DNA of 64,000 nt from Sapria himalayana (GCA_029783825.1 JAREIK010002645.1:2060512-2124511), one strand, 5' to 3'. Positions 10,390 through 22,058 are shown, numbered from the stretch's first letter. The notes: generated from the letters alone by a model not told the origin. Translations and numbers: made by a program.

Positions 10390-12360
10390 TAATCATATGA
10401 AAAAGTTTGAGGCTGAAATCATATTTTTTTAATAGTCTCGATTCAAACTCAAACATCTAAAAAATAAAAAATTAGTACAATATTTATACTTTAAATTTAC
10501 TCTAACATAATATAAAATAAAAATGTTAAGAATAACGATGAAGAATCAGTGTAATATAAATATATAAAAAAAAATATATACTAGTAGGAGTCAGTGTGGA
10601 GCTAAGCACCTAAAGAGACGTGCTGATTATTGCATCAAAAAGTATGATGCATTAGATACTTGGGAAACCCAACTGAACGGTAAAGTTTTCGAGGTTGGAT
10701 TTAGAACATTTATGTTTTTTTTTTCATATATCACAACGAATTAGGGAGGAAAGAAATAATTAACTTGATCATTATGAATAGTCTTTCAATTAGATTTTTG
10801 GAGAATCAAAGGATAGTCTGTATTATGCAGACCTATTTTTAGTATATATATCATAATAATTCCTAGGTCTATATATAGGAATGACATACTAAAATATAAT
10901 AAGTTAGAAAAATAAATAATAAATAATGAATTTAAGTAATATAGTGGCGTGATTTTTGTGACATATGATATCTAGAATAGTCATGATGATGCATCTTTTG
11001 TATGTCTCACTATCAATAATATAAATTCTAAATAGACATTAAATAAAAAGATATGATTTTCAGAGATTCTCCATCTTTATGATGAGTCGGCTATATATGA
11101 GTACATGGTAATAATTTTACAGAATATAATATTTAAAATAAAATATATAGTATCATATTTGATAACGTATCTAATATGAAATAGTAATTACTATATTTAT
11201 TAGGACCATTAGAAATTGGTCATTAAGAAAAATTATTTATGTTAGATTATGTGTGTCAAATGGGCCTGGATAGGTTAGTGCCAACCAATTTTTGGTGGCC
11301 TAATTAGGCCACTGTGCCGTGTTTGGCACTGCACTGTATAATAATCATGCTATGCCGTCACGATATGACTTGTGAACTACCAGCCCGGCTCGGTTCATAC
11401 TTGGTCCGGGTTGGGTCACGCCCAATTTTCCTATCAAATTAAAAAAAATTAGCTAGACCCTCGGGCCACATTACTGTACCATTGGGCTAGTCACATGGGT
11501 CGTGCATGGCTCGGAATGAGGTATTTATTGTGCTGGCCCGACTTGTGAAATGGTTCCAAATCGTGTAGTGATGGGCTATGCCCGGGTCACTCATCCCGTT
11601 TGATACTTTTATGTTAGATACATGCGTCATATTATTAACTTAATAATACAAATAATGATGAAAGTTATTTTTTCTATTTTAAAAAAATACGTAACTCATT
11701 AAAATATCTTTTGACATCTAGCAAATAATAGTAATTTGGTAGTCTCTGTTTGTTAATATGTCTAAAAAAAATAAATTTCAAACTTATACATACCTGATGT
11801 CGAAGTCATCTATTGGATACGAATACGTGATATTCGATTACATTAATAGTAAAAGTGACAAACTTATTATTGATGATATATATTGAGATATAATATTTTT
11901 ATTTATGAAATTTTTTAAATTTTTTGATAATACGACGAACATATCTTCGTCAGTTTATTAGTTAGAGAGAGGGGGATGACGAGGTGGACTGTCGAATATG
12001 AGTGAGCTATCTCGATACTTAGATACTAATTACTTCTCAATCATATTATAAATAATAATAATAACCTTGATATTTTATAATAATGAAAATCATGAGTCTA
12101 CCTATCCCATATTTTCTAACATTACACGAGATTTACTAACTCTTTCGGTGTCGAACATAATATTGAAGTCTAATTTTTCATTATTGAGGCACTAGCATGT
12201 ATGAAGCATGAAAGATTGAGAAGATTCGAGCTAGAACAAAAGTGGAGGAGTTGTTGGTAGATGATGATTCGTAAGACTTGAAGAAGGTTGAGCTCATCGC
12301 TAATGATATAATCAGACGCTTATGCGATAATAATTAGTTACATACACCAATTGACATTAT
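10390..12360 (+). pseudogene. hAT transposase pseudogene, heavily decayed
   Basis: At 10593-10680 the translation HLKRRADYCIKKYDALDTWETQ parallels the BED-finger tail HKRHAELCTKKHDPLDPRQT of the copy at 30843-34287. Further matches appear as nucleotide similarity: 11730-11960 with 32630-32890, and 11960-12360 with 33240-33720, with a deletion between. Stops and frameshifts abound. Its interruption by a younger element with perfect target duplication shows the transposase was already dead or died after that insertion. Confidence 0.65.
11247..11610. mobile_element. 364-bp non-autonomous hAT element nested in an older hAT
   Basis: Flanked by a perfect 8-bp duplication ATGTTAGA (11239-11246 and 11611-11618). 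Ends ttatgtgtgtcaaatggg and, inverted, aaaagtatcaaacggg are related to the family end TAGAGGTGTCAAACGGG but diverged at the outermost bases. The interior is GC-rich with GCCCGG, GGCCAC and CCCGGGT words, while the disrupted host element is AT-rich. No coding capacity. Confidence 0.78.
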
Positions 12361-13004
12361 GATTGAGCTTGCATGTATTTTTGTATGAATCATATTAATG
12401 ATTGATATTTTTTATTTTATGTTTGTAAGTTATAATATTATTTTTATTTTATTTTATTTTTTTTGATTGGATTAGATGATGATTGAATATTTTATATTTA
12501 TTGATATATATTTTTGATTATTAAACGTTGTCATTTATGATTTGTGTTAATGAATTTATTTTTTTGTGATTTATATAAAATAAATATATAATATAATGTC
12601 GTAACTCATAATGAGTAATTTAAAAATTTAAATTTATAAAAAAAATTTAAAATCATTAATCTGCAATTGGTGGGGCCCATGGGGGTGAGTTGAGTTGATC
12701 TCGGACTCTTGGATCTTGATGATCAGTTGATAGTCTACCTAGTCGGCTAGTCTTAGGCTTCTAGCTAGGTTGACATATTCGGGCCCAAACTGGCCCCACC
12801 TAGCCTGAATCTAACTAGAATTGAGCCGGATGTGCCATGCTAGGCTGGCCATTATCTATTCGTGCCATGCCAGGCACGAGAGTGGCCCAATTGGGCCACC
12901 AAAAACTAGGCCGTGCTGGCAAGGTACGACTTTTTTGACATTTCTAGCTAAACTTGAACTTGAAGTAATAACTTATAGATTAATTTGAGAATTGTTGTTT
13001 TTGA

Positions 13005-13760
13005 TATAATCTCTTTTACTTATAAAGATGCATATTAGATTATTTTTGGTTTGTTTTGCTAAATTATTAAGAAACAACCCAAAAATAAATAACATGTGAA
13101 AATCATTCAAAAAAATGTATACAAGGTAAACCTTTATATAAGGGGCTAATCGAATTGAGATATCTAACTTATTGGGTGTTCCTATTCATAATACATAAAT
13201 AAAAAAGAATAAAATAGTACATTGTAAACCATAATACTTTTTTCAAGTTTGTGTGTAGAGATATAGAATATAAAGTTTAAAAAAAAATAAATTGAGGTAT
13301 TTTCAAAGTTATGATTAAGATGTTTATTAGTTGGTATGCAATCTAAATATAGACTATAGCAATAGTTTGATTTTATATCTTTCCATTTTGAAAGAAATAA
13401 TTTATTTCTATATATTTTGTTAATTTATGAAATATTTAGATTGACAATTATATACTTTGCTACTTGATTATTACAATAAAGAGTAATGTGAGAACAAAGT
13501 GAATGCTCAATATTTTTAAGTAGATATCAGATCCAAAGTATTTCGTAATTAATAGTTGTCATTATTGTGAATTTTTTATCTATACTTGATTTCGAAATAA
13601 TTATTTATTTCTTATTTTTTAGAAGATAATATTTTTTAAAGAAAAATATAAAAATCCTTCATAAATCTAATCTCAATATAAACTGATAGTCAACTAGAAT
13701 ATAAATATCTGAGTAAATTTTTTGAAAAAAATCTAGAAAATAATTAATTATATTAAATGC
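13005..13760 (-). pseudogene. Ty1/copia 3'-end relic with LTR remnant, minus strand
   Basis: Minus-strand sequence near 13488-13445 reads LTLLYCNNQVAKYI, matching the copia RNase H motif Y-DNQ-A. Nucleotide sequence 13450-13690 is similar to 8190-8420 of the other minus-strand copia relic. The segment 13010-13290 on its 3' side shares ttatataag and gggtgttc words with the LTR remnant at 7617-8040 in inverse orientation. It is not a simple continuation of the 8044-9110 relic, since both contain the same RNase H part. Dead copy with many stops. Confidence 0.6.
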
Positions 13761-14419
13761 ACAAGTTAAATTTAGTTTGATAATAGTAGATAATTAATCT
13801 CAATATTAAGAAAATTAGATTGATGATTGAATTGAAAAATTACCGATTCATGGTTCATTAATTGGACTGGCTATTGAACCACTTTCTAATTGACAGTATC
13901 ATACATGTATTTTATGTATTATTAAAATAAAAATAATTTAATATGAATGTGTGTGTGTGTGTATATATATATATATGGAAATATCGTTAAATACAAATAT
14001 CTAATATTTGAATTTTACAATATATTATCAATACCAATATAATATCAATAAAAATTTTAAAATATGAAAATTATTTAAAATTAATAACAATACTTGAAAA
14101 AATTTTGAAAAATAATAAATTAAATAAAATATACATTAAATTATTTTGTACATATAATTGTCATAGAATTTATTTTATTTAAATATATTCAATAATATAA
14201 AATAAATGATAATATATATTATTTTATGATATTTATATTTTTTATATTTATCATGTAAATGATATAAAAAAAGATTTGTTTGAAATATTATAATAATAGT
14301 CTATATAGTTTAATAAAAAATAAAATAAAATATAAAATAATTAGGATTATTTTTAAAAAAAATATTATTTAAATATGAATGTAATTTATAAAAAATTAAT
14401 GTGCAAGTATATTAAACAA
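13761..14419. other. AT-rich intronic spacer
   Basis: Mostly A/T with a short (GT)n-(TA)n tract at about 13947-13977. Words such as gattcatggttcat and ggttcaatag recur around 13850 and 14605-14690, possibly parts of a small inverted-repeat element split by the SINE-like segment. No gene seen. Confidence 0.4.
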
Positions 14420-14492
14420 GGGATGAGTAGCCTAGATGGTAATAGGGTTGTTTTTTAAATCCTCATGTCAAGGATTTGATTCCCAACAACTA
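14420..14492 (+). repeat. tRNA-derived SINE head
   Basis: The stretch gggatgagtagcctagatgg (14420-14439) resembles a polymerase III box A and the 5' start of Au-type plant SINEs (GGATGAGTGGCCTAGTGG). About 30 bp downstream, ggatttgattcc (14472-14483) resembles box B (GGTTCGAATCC). The spacing fits a tRNA-like head. The 3' body and tail could not be delimited. Not a functional tRNA: stems do not close well and no acceptor stem is visible. Confidence 0.5.
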
Positions 14493-14699
14493 ATTAATTT
14501 TTAAGTTGGGCATGCATGGACTATGGCAGGCCCCTCAAAATTGCTTGATTCGACATGTTCACCATCACCTATATGACATTTGGGTTTGTTAGTTTGTTCT
14601 CGATTCAATGGTTCAGCGCTCAATTGGCTGAATCATATCAGTCTAATGATTGGTTGATGGGGCGGATAAGTTCAATAGGCTAATCCAATCTAGTTATCT

Positions 14700-15584
14700 C
14701 TACAATGGTCAATATCCCTATGTTTTTTTTACAAGTGCTATAGTATTAGAATTTGACTCATTCTTTTAAAGTTAGAATAATGGTTCATTGTTGCGACTCT
14801 AGAATGTGAAGTTGCAACATAAATAAGTTACAACATATATTGAGTTATAATTTTGTTCTGTGGAGTTGTGACATGAATGAAATAGTAACATGATTTATGT
14901 TACTATGATGGAAAATATTACGGATTCAAGTCATGATCATATTCAATTGTGTTGCGATATGAATAAAGTTATAATATGATTTTTTCCCGTCGTGATTAGA
15001 TGTTTGAAGGATTTGAGTCATGATATATTTTTTGATATTATGATATGAATAAAGTCGTAATATTGTTCTTTGGTGTCACGACATATTTTGATCTGGAATG
15101 AAGTTAGTTGCAACATGATTTATGTTGTTGTTACTCGTGACTTGACGATTCAAGTTATGACATATTTTTTGGTTTCACGACATGAATAAAGTCATGATGG
15201 TTTATATTCAATTGTGATTTAAAACTTAAGTTATAAGTTTTTTACTTCACTATTTAAATGATTGTAAATGAAAAATAAATAAGTGAGAAAAATAGAATTA
15301 TTTCATTGTTATGAAAATGTAACTAAAGCTCAGCCACAAAGAGTGAATGGTAAAAAAAGAAAAATTTTCTTTTAATCTCTTCTTTTTTCTCTCTCTCGCC
15401 TTTTCTCCTCTGGTATGTGTGTGTTTATTCTATGAGTTCTCTCGTTGTGAGATGTGTGATTCTTCTATGAGGGTTCTTTTTGTATTAAATTATCTTTCCT
15501 TGAAAATCCTAAATCCTAACTATCACAATAATTTTCAACATTTAGTAGCAGAGAGAAGCTGTTCTAGTTATCTCGAATCAAACA
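14700..15584 (+). repeat. Probable 5' LTR of a copia element, with internal degenerate repeats
   Basis: Ends just before a tRNA-Met type primer-binding site at 15587. It contains several diverged copies of a unit around 'gtgacatgaataaagtcgtaa' (about 14865, 14950, 15045, 15110, 15180), then a CT-rich stretch and leader-like sequence. The upstream boundary is a guess and no matching 3' LTR was found in the window. Confidence 0.5.
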
Positions 15585-15586
15585 CT

Positions 15587-15597
15587 TGGTATTAGAG
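15587..15597 (+). other. Retrotransposon primer-binding site (initiator tRNA-Met type)
   Basis: tggtattagag differs by one base from TGGTATCAGAG, the complement of the initiator tRNA-Met 3' end used by Ty1/copia elements. It sits 100 bp upstream of a recognisable gag start. Confidence 0.65.
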
Positions 15598-15689
15598 TGG
15601 TTGTATTTTGGTACTTGCAGTTCTAATATTTGATATCAGAGATATGGTTTGGTATAAATTTTGGACAAGATCTTCATTTGGTATCAGGG

Positions 15690-16660
15690 CATGGCTAGTT
15701 CGGTGACATCTAGGCTTGAGGTGGAGAAGTTTGTGGGGAATGATTTTGAGTTTGAAAGCTGTAGATGATAGATTTGTATGTTGATAGAAATTATTGATCC
15801 ACGATCTTAGATTCCAAACTAATAATGGGTTATTGGAACTCAAGTATTTCATTTATTGATATTATCAACTAGGATAAGATTACTCAGATAATATGAGGTT
15901 TAATTTGACTATGTTTAGCAGATAAGGTCTTGGTGAATATTTTTAGTGAGAGAATACCAGAATGATTTATGAAGGAAACTTGAGTTGCTCTATCAGTGTA
16001 AATAATTGGTTAAGAAATTATTTTTAAGCAAAAAATTTTACTAGTTGTGTATAGAGGAGGCATACTCTTTAACCTCACATCTATATGAGTTTTAGATGCT
16101 GATCAGTCAGTTGTTATTTGTTGATTGTGAGATCAATGATGATAACCCTCATTTATACACAATTCGATTCATGATATAATTTGATTATTATTATTGAAGG
16201 ATGAATTCTGGGCATTTCAAGAGGGATTATTGGAGACCCAAAAGCTTGCTAACAGCCAACTCAAGCAGCAGCATCTTTACAAGTCGTTGGCTAGGAGAGA
16301 GCTTGCTTGGCAGTCAAGGAGCCATTCACTAATAAAAATTTATATTTTGCAAACTTGTGTTGTTCATGTTAATGAGAATATATGGTTTATTGACACAAGC
16401 GTGTCATGTCACACGATTCTTCATCAGAGTTGGTTATGTCATTATGAGTCTTATGATGGAAGAGATATTTAATGAGAAATGGCTCAACGATTAAGATAGT
16501 TGACCATGAAAAGATGATGATGATCAAATGATGAACGATGGAACCTTCAATTTTATTCTAGGAATCATACATATTTCACACTTTAGTAGAAATTAAATTC
16601 TTGTGAGTGTGATGATAGATATTGGTGTAAAATTCAATTTTTTAATTATGATAAGTCTTG
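15690..16660 (+). pseudogene. Ty1/copia gag-protease relic
   Basis: MASSVTSRLEVEKFVGNDFE (from 15690) matches the copia Gag start (MAS-KFEVEKFNG-NDF-LW). LCLADKVLVNIFSERIP (about 15905-15955) matches A-I-L-L-D-VL-EV. Near 16345-16470 LQTCVVHVNENIWFIDTSVSCH then HQSWLCHYE matches the region before and at the copia protease (WI-DSGCSFHMTP-R-WF-TYE), with DSG changed to DTS. This should abolish aspartic protease activity. Several stops interrupt it. The coding region ends near the hAT element at 16689 and does not resume beyond it, so the copia was already truncated or the hAT landed near its edge. Confidence 0.7.
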
Positions 16661-17694
16661 CAAGATAATACGTTAGTTTCAACTAGTATTTAAAAAAACA
16701 TAAACGAGGTCTGCCTCAAGGTGAGGTATGTGCAAAATGCTTCTAGGCGCATGCAAAAAGGTGACTCACTAGATAGACGTATGCCTTCTTCTATGATGTG
16801 TTTTGAGGTGCATTTAAAATGTGTCCTTCACGCCTCGAAGAAGAAGGCATATGCCTGCGGGATGTCTGCAAAAAATAAAAAAAAATTTCTGTAAATCCTA
16901 AACATCGTCGATCGATTTTTTGGTGTTGCTCGAAAATTTTGACGTCAAAGTCGACGCTTAATTCAACGTCGACGTTTCTATGCTCGATATTCTTAACCCT
17001 TCGGCATTGCTCCATATAATTTGATGTCCATGCCAAATAATTATTGGTTTTTTGGCACTTCTCCATATAATCTAATATGTCCATGCCATATAATATCAAT
17101 TTTTCTGGTACTGCTTCATAAGTATATTTTAAATTTTTTATATAAAGTTATACATTTATAGTTATACATAATTATATATAGTTATACATAGTAAGAGTAT
17201 ATATAGTTGTAAATACTTATTAAGCTTAATATAAATAATTATATGTATTTTTAACATATATATTATAGTTATATATGTTAAAACTTAAATTATAGATATA
17301 ATATATATAATTATAAATATTTATACATATAGTTAATTAGTTATATAAAGTTATACATATAATTATAATTAGTTTTATATAGTAAAACATATATGTATTC
17401 AAATAATTATGCATATAATATCTATAGATATGAATATAATTGTATATTTATGTATTTTGTATATAATTATAAATAGTTATATATAATTAAATATGTGATT
17501 ATGTTTATGTATAGTATAAAAAACAATAATATATAAAATTATAGATATATAGTTTTGTATATAGTTAATATATAATCGTATATCTATATATAGTTAAGGT
17601 ATAGAATATAAATAAACAATTAAAATAATTTATGAATAAAGTAGCATAATTCCAAAAAATATATATGAATACTCATATAAATATACATTAGCAT

Positions 17695-18217
17695 TAGAGG
17701 TGTCAAACTAGATGTGCTGGGCTGGCCCAACCCATTTTTAGTCGGCACAAATCCGCCCGGCCAGACTGTGTTTCGTGCCGGGCTAGGCACGGTTCTATGA
17801 AGGTCAGCCCGGCACGGGCCCATGGCACAAATCCAGTTTAAAAAAAAATTAGGGTTTGGTGGTGCGCCGCCGCATCACTACGCCACCTCCCGCCACGATT
17901 CTTCTTCACTATCGGGGGTCGGTGAGTTTTGCCCGTCGGGCTCAACTTCTATCGTTGGAGAGGTTTTTGACTCTTGCTGAGATACCGTTCCAACGGGCCA
18001 TGGTACAGTGCTGGGCCAAGCACGACACCAGACATGATTGGCCTTGGCACGACACGAGGCATGATTGGCCTTGGCACGACACGACATGGCAAGTACCGTG
18101 GACAGGCATGGCACGACACCGGCACGGGAAATTCCTGTGCTGGGCCTGCCCAGGCACGACCGAATTGTGCCGTGTCTCATGCCGGACTAGGACGGCCCGA
18201 CCCGGTTGACACCTCTA
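17695..18217. mobile_element. 523-bp non-autonomous hAT element, TAGAGGTGTC family
   Basis: Begins TAGAGGTGTCAAAC (17695) and ends GGTTGACACCTCTA (18217). Flanked by a perfect 8-bp duplication ATTAGCAT (17687-17694 and 18218-18225). GC-rich interior includes a direct repeat of a unit containing catgattggccttggcacga (about 18033 and 18060). Frames of 67-117 aa inside are translations of this GC-rich non-coding DNA and lack any domain. It is inserted into the DUF659-type hAT element. Confidence 0.9.
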
Positions 18218-18363
18218 ATTAGCATTTATAATTAATTCAAATAATCCAAATTTTCATTTTCATTTTTAAATTCTTTTTAATTATGTATTGTTATAATTTT
18301 TTAATCAATTTTATTATTATATAGAAATGTGAATAACATAATATTATTATTGATATTTTTTTA

Positions 18364-20825
18364 AGGATGAGTTCATTTGATTCGAAAAAATCAAGAAAAG
18401 ATCGTGTAGAAATATGTTAGAAGTTTCTGGGAGCAATATTTGAAATATAAATTTTGTAATTAAATATGCACGTGAGAGATGAATAGACTCAAGCATTACT
18501 CAGTCGGAACTTATCATGATATGAAATCATGTCCCAAATTTAGTAAAGATGTTATTTGGAACGCAAATAAGTATTGATTAATTTTAAGGATCAAAAAATG
18601 AAAAGAAATGAATTGCTCCAAGAAATTAGTATGAGCCAACTTCAATGAATGAGAGTGTCTTATTCAAAACAAAAGGTGTCTCAGGGAGTGGGAGTGAGGA
18701 ACCTATCCCTAAGGGACCAATGGATAAATTTATCACTTCACAAACTCATTAAAGTACTTTGAATTCAAGGTGAAAGCAAGAAGAAATGAAAAAAAGTATG
18801 TAGAAAAATTTGTAAGTTTATTTATTCAAAAGGTTTGTCATTCAACATGGTGAATGATCCTTATTAGATTCCTATGATGGATGTTGTAAATTTTATGCCC
18901 GAGTTTAAATTTTCATCTATGCACGAATTGAGGACATGAATTTTTAAAGAATAGATGAATAATCTAAGTAATATTATGGAAGATCACACAAAAATTTGAA
19001 AACAATATGGATGTTCAATTATGTTAGATGATTGGAGTCGGACAGATGAAAAAAATAGGTATATTATTAATTTTTTTGGTAAACAGTCATGTTGGTATTT
19101 GAGTTATGAAATCAATTGATACTTATGATACAATAAAAAATGATGAATTGATGTTCAAATATTTTGATAAAGTGGTTGAAGAAATTATAGATGAGAATAT
19201 TGTGTAAGTTATCACTGATAATGATTCTAATTATGTGAATACTGGAATGATGCTTATGGAAAAAAAAAGATTACGGTGGATTCTTTGTGTTGCACATTAT
19301 ATTGATTTGATGTTGGAAGATAATGAAAAATTAAATGTTTATGTACTACACTTGCTTGAGCTAGACAAGTAGTGAAGTTCATATATGACTATATTTGGGT
19401 TCTTAGCTCAACGAGAATATTTATAAAAATTATGCATTTCTTTGTCTAGTAATTATACTATTTGCTATTTTATTTCTTACTCTCTAAAGCTTTTATAAAC
19501 AAAAGTAAAGTCTTTTAGTAATGTTTCCCTCAGAAAATTGGTGTTCAAGAAAATGACCTACAAAGATAAAAAGTGTGAAAGCTTAAAGTATAATATTGTT
19601 TGATTCAAATTTTTGGCCACATGTTGCTTTTTTCATTAAGATCACTATTTTATTAATTTGTCTTGATAGATGTTGATTTAGAAAAAAGACTAGCTTTGGG
19701 TTATATTTATGAGTTGATAGATTTTGCTAAGAAGAAGATTGCATATAATTATGGTCCAATTTGGAGAAAAATTGATATAAGATGGACTCCGCAACTTCAT
19801 TGACTTTTACAAGCCACATGTTACTATCTTAATCCTCAATTATGGTATGGGGATAAGTTCTCTAATATTGATGAGGTAAGGAAGTGATTATTTGAATGCA
19901 TGGATAGGAATTTTGGATTATCAAGAATGTTTAAAAATTGACATTCAGTTACTCATTTGACCAATAATGAATGAATTTAGGACTCGTATTGCAATTGATT
20001 CTCTAACATAAAGAAATCCTACAAACCAGTGGATGCATTTTGGGGGTTCAACACCAGAGTTGTAAAAGTTTGCTATTAAAATCCTTAGCCATAATTGTAG
20101 TGCTTTTGGATATAAAGAAATTAGAGCACATATGAATCAGTAATATTTTTATTTTTGTAAATTTGTATATATATATATATTTTTATTTCAATATTAAAGA
20201 ATTTTATTTTATTTTAATACGTAATTTTCTTTATTTCATTATTTATATATATATACAAAAAAAAAGAAATAGACTTGAATATCAAAGATTGGATGCTCTA
20301 ATATATGTAAGGTGCATTACTAGATTGAGAGAACGAAGTTAACAAAGGAAATAAGATGATCCAATTTTAATAGAGGAGATTAATTCGGATGATGAGTGGA
20401 TTGCGAAAAAAGAAGATCTCCTCATTTTTATTGATCTTTGTTGGTTTCAGGATGATAAGTTATTCAATGTTGATGCTATTAGAGTTTTGTCATCCAACTC
20501 CCAACAAACTCAAGTATTATCAGATCAAATAACTTTTTCATATTCCTATAAAAAGAAATTTAATGAAGTATCAAGTAAGTACACAAAAATTAAAGTTATA
20601 AATTTGATTAAATTTAATAAAAAAATTTATAATATTTATATGTTAATTATTAATTAATAATTTTTACAAGATACAAGCAGAGATAAAGGTAAAGAGAATG
20701 ATTTTAATTTGACCCAATCAACGAAGATAAAGATTTAGTTAAAATGAGAATACATGATAGTTGATATTTTTTTATTTTTGATACATTGGATGAAGTTAAT
20801 GATGCCTTTGAAGAGTAGAATTTAA
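18364..20825 (+). pseudogene. hAT transposase pseudogene (BED finger, DUF659, dimerisation region)
   Basis: Domain order is preserved despite stops. A BED-like finger lies at about 18478-18570 (MNRLKHYSVGTYHDMKSCPK then DVIWNAN). DUF659 follows at about 18965-19260 (WKQYGCSIMLDDWSRTDEKN, then IINFFGK, later a VITDN-like segment). LRWILCVAHYIDLMLED (about 19272-19322) matches CAAHCIDLMLED. The C-terminal part near 19775-19930 has RWTPQL and NPQLWYGDKFSNIDE, and 20010-20115 NPTNQWMHFGGSTPELxKFA then ILSHNCSAFGY, matching P-WW-YG--TPELQ-FA--VLS-TCSAS. The tail DDEWIAKKEDL is at about 20385-20420. Frameshifted and stop-laden. Confidence 0.72.
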
Positions 20826-21071
20826 ATTAAAGTAATTTACTTTAGTTCTTATTTTATGATTTTTTTATGAAAGTAGCAAACTATTATGTTTTTTTTATAA
20901 TTCTAATGAATTATTTTTTTGTTTTTATTTATATATTTTTTATTTTTTATTTTAAAATATTAATTAATTATATATTATGATGCTCAAAAATCTACGTCTT
21001 AATGTCCTAAAGATTACGTCTCGTCTCACGAACAAAAAAAATATTTCACCTTATGCTTTTGTTTTTTAAAC

Positions 21072-21074
21072 TTT

Positions 21075-21110
<36 letters not shown>

Positions 21111-21119
21111 ATTATTATT
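21072..21119. repeat. (TA)n plus (ATT)n microsatellite
   Basis: About 17 TA units (21072-21106) followed by ATT triplets, directly at the right end of the DUF659-type hAT element. Confidence 0.85.
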
Positions 21120-21870
21120 ACTCGCAATAAGTTTGTTCATAAGAATTATTTGAGAGGATCCCTTAGTTGAGATTTTTTATGTTAGTTGTATAATATCACA
21201 TCATATACCTCATAGTACAAACTGACTTAAAATTAATTTCTTATTTATTAGAATTAATTTGATGTTTATTAAAATATATTATGATAACTAGTAAATTATA
21301 ATAATTTTATAGTCTATATAAGTTAGTAATCATAAAAAAGAAAAAATTTCAACTCGATATGAAATATTATTAAATTTAACATACTTAAACATATTGTTGG
21401 ATTCATGTATTTGGCACTAACATATGATATCTGATTTCGTGAATAGTAAAATTAATAAAATCATAATTAATGAATTAGATTAAAATTTAAGATTTTGATT
21501 TTTAAAATTCATAAAAATTATTTATGATATGTTGATCTTGTATTTGTATGTACACACTCTCATATATTACATTGCACTTACACACACACACACACACAAA
21601 ATATGAGTAGTATGATTAAATAATAAAAATAAGTCTTATATTTTAATGATATAATTATTGAGATTAAAATAAAGTATTTAAAATATTATCAATCATTCCA
21701 TTTCTTTATTACTTGATTGTATGTAAGAATCTTATGGTTAAAATTGAAGAGGTAAAAAATATTATAAAATATATATGTGCTTGTATGAACTGATCACGAG
21801 TACTAGAAGGTAAAATTTATGAAGAATAATAAAATTTATTTAAGTATTATGAAAATAAATATAATAGGTA
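21120..21870 (+). pseudogene. Fragment of a TAGAGGTGTC-family hAT transposase
   Basis: Colinear nucleotide similarity to 32465-33115 of the 3.4-kb hAT element: ttataagaattatttgagaggatccctt (about 21138) against the segment at 32465, the ttggattcatgtatttggcac region (21394) against 32720, and the attatttgattg...ttatggttaaaattgaagag region (21710) against 33025. Strongly AT-drifted, no open frame, no ends. It is an old truncated copy near the 3' end of the intron. Confidence 0.55.
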
Positions 21871-22058
21871 TAGCTAGTTTTTGAGAACAGTGAGTAATAT
21901 TATATTTAAAGCTTGATTTATTATTAAATTAATTAGGGATAAATGATAAGGTCATCGCTTTGATGGCATGGCCAACAAGGCTTGTTTCTACTCATTTTCT
22001 GCTTTTTTTTTCAAGTGCATTGGGTGAGCCTCGGCACTAAGCAAAACCACTTGGACAG

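Larger units (their letters stand above)
9135..12948 (+). mobile_element. Old, decayed hAT element (host of a nested insertion)
   Basis: The ends taaaggtgacaaatggg (about 9136) and, inverted, tagaaatgtcaaaaaa (ending about 12948) are diverged versions of TAGAGGTGTCAA. GC-rich subterminal blocks of the same family lie at 9180-9310 and 12660-12935. The interior is colinear with the 3.4-kb hAT at 30843-34287: the 5' leader with CT-rich tracts (10020-10100), the BED-finger region, the RNase H-like region (11660-11960) and the dimerisation end (12110-12360). The 364-bp element at 11247-11610 is nested inside. No 8-bp target duplication survives. A TIR-like end near 9800-9830 means 9135-9830 could be a separate small element; boundaries are approximate. 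Confidence 0.6.
16689..21071 (+). mobile_element. ~4.4-kb hAT element of a second type (DUF659 family), decayed
   Basis: Candidate ends tttaaaaaaacataaacgag (16689) and, inverted, gtttaaaaaacaaaagcat (ending 21071) are related. Next to them lie GAGGTCTGCCTCAAGGTGAGG (left) and, on the right, a diverged inverted counterpart with acgtctcgtctcacg. The interior carries a DUF659/hAT transposase relic on +. It is disrupted by the 523-bp element at 17695-18217. No clear 8-bp target duplication was found, so exact ends are uncertain. It is unrelated in sequence to the TAGAGGTGTC family. Confidence 0.65.
2054..22058 (+). other. ~20-kb intron of the two-exon gene, filled with transposons
   Basis: Starts with GT (2054-2055) and ends with ttggacAG (22057-22058). 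A pyrimidine tract (about 22001-22011) and a branch-point-like 'gcactaag' (22035-22042) precede the acceptor. An in-frame TAA at 22038-22040 rules out an exon start further upstream in this frame. The intron contains at least one LINE-like relic, three copia relics, two large hAT elements, further hAT fragments and small non-autonomous elements, listed separately. Host-like stretches such as 2100-2500 look like ordinary intron. That it is one intron is inferred from phase and protein continuity, not from transcripts. Confidence 0.6.

Noticed and set aside
17620..18222. Several 67-117 aa frames on both strands
   Set aside because: All lie in the GC-rich non-coding hAT element; no domain and mutually overlapping.
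22004..22016. Alternative splice acceptor tcaag after the T-tract
   Set aside because: The frame leading into VIKAMQ has a TAA at 22038-22040, so an exon starting here would terminate.
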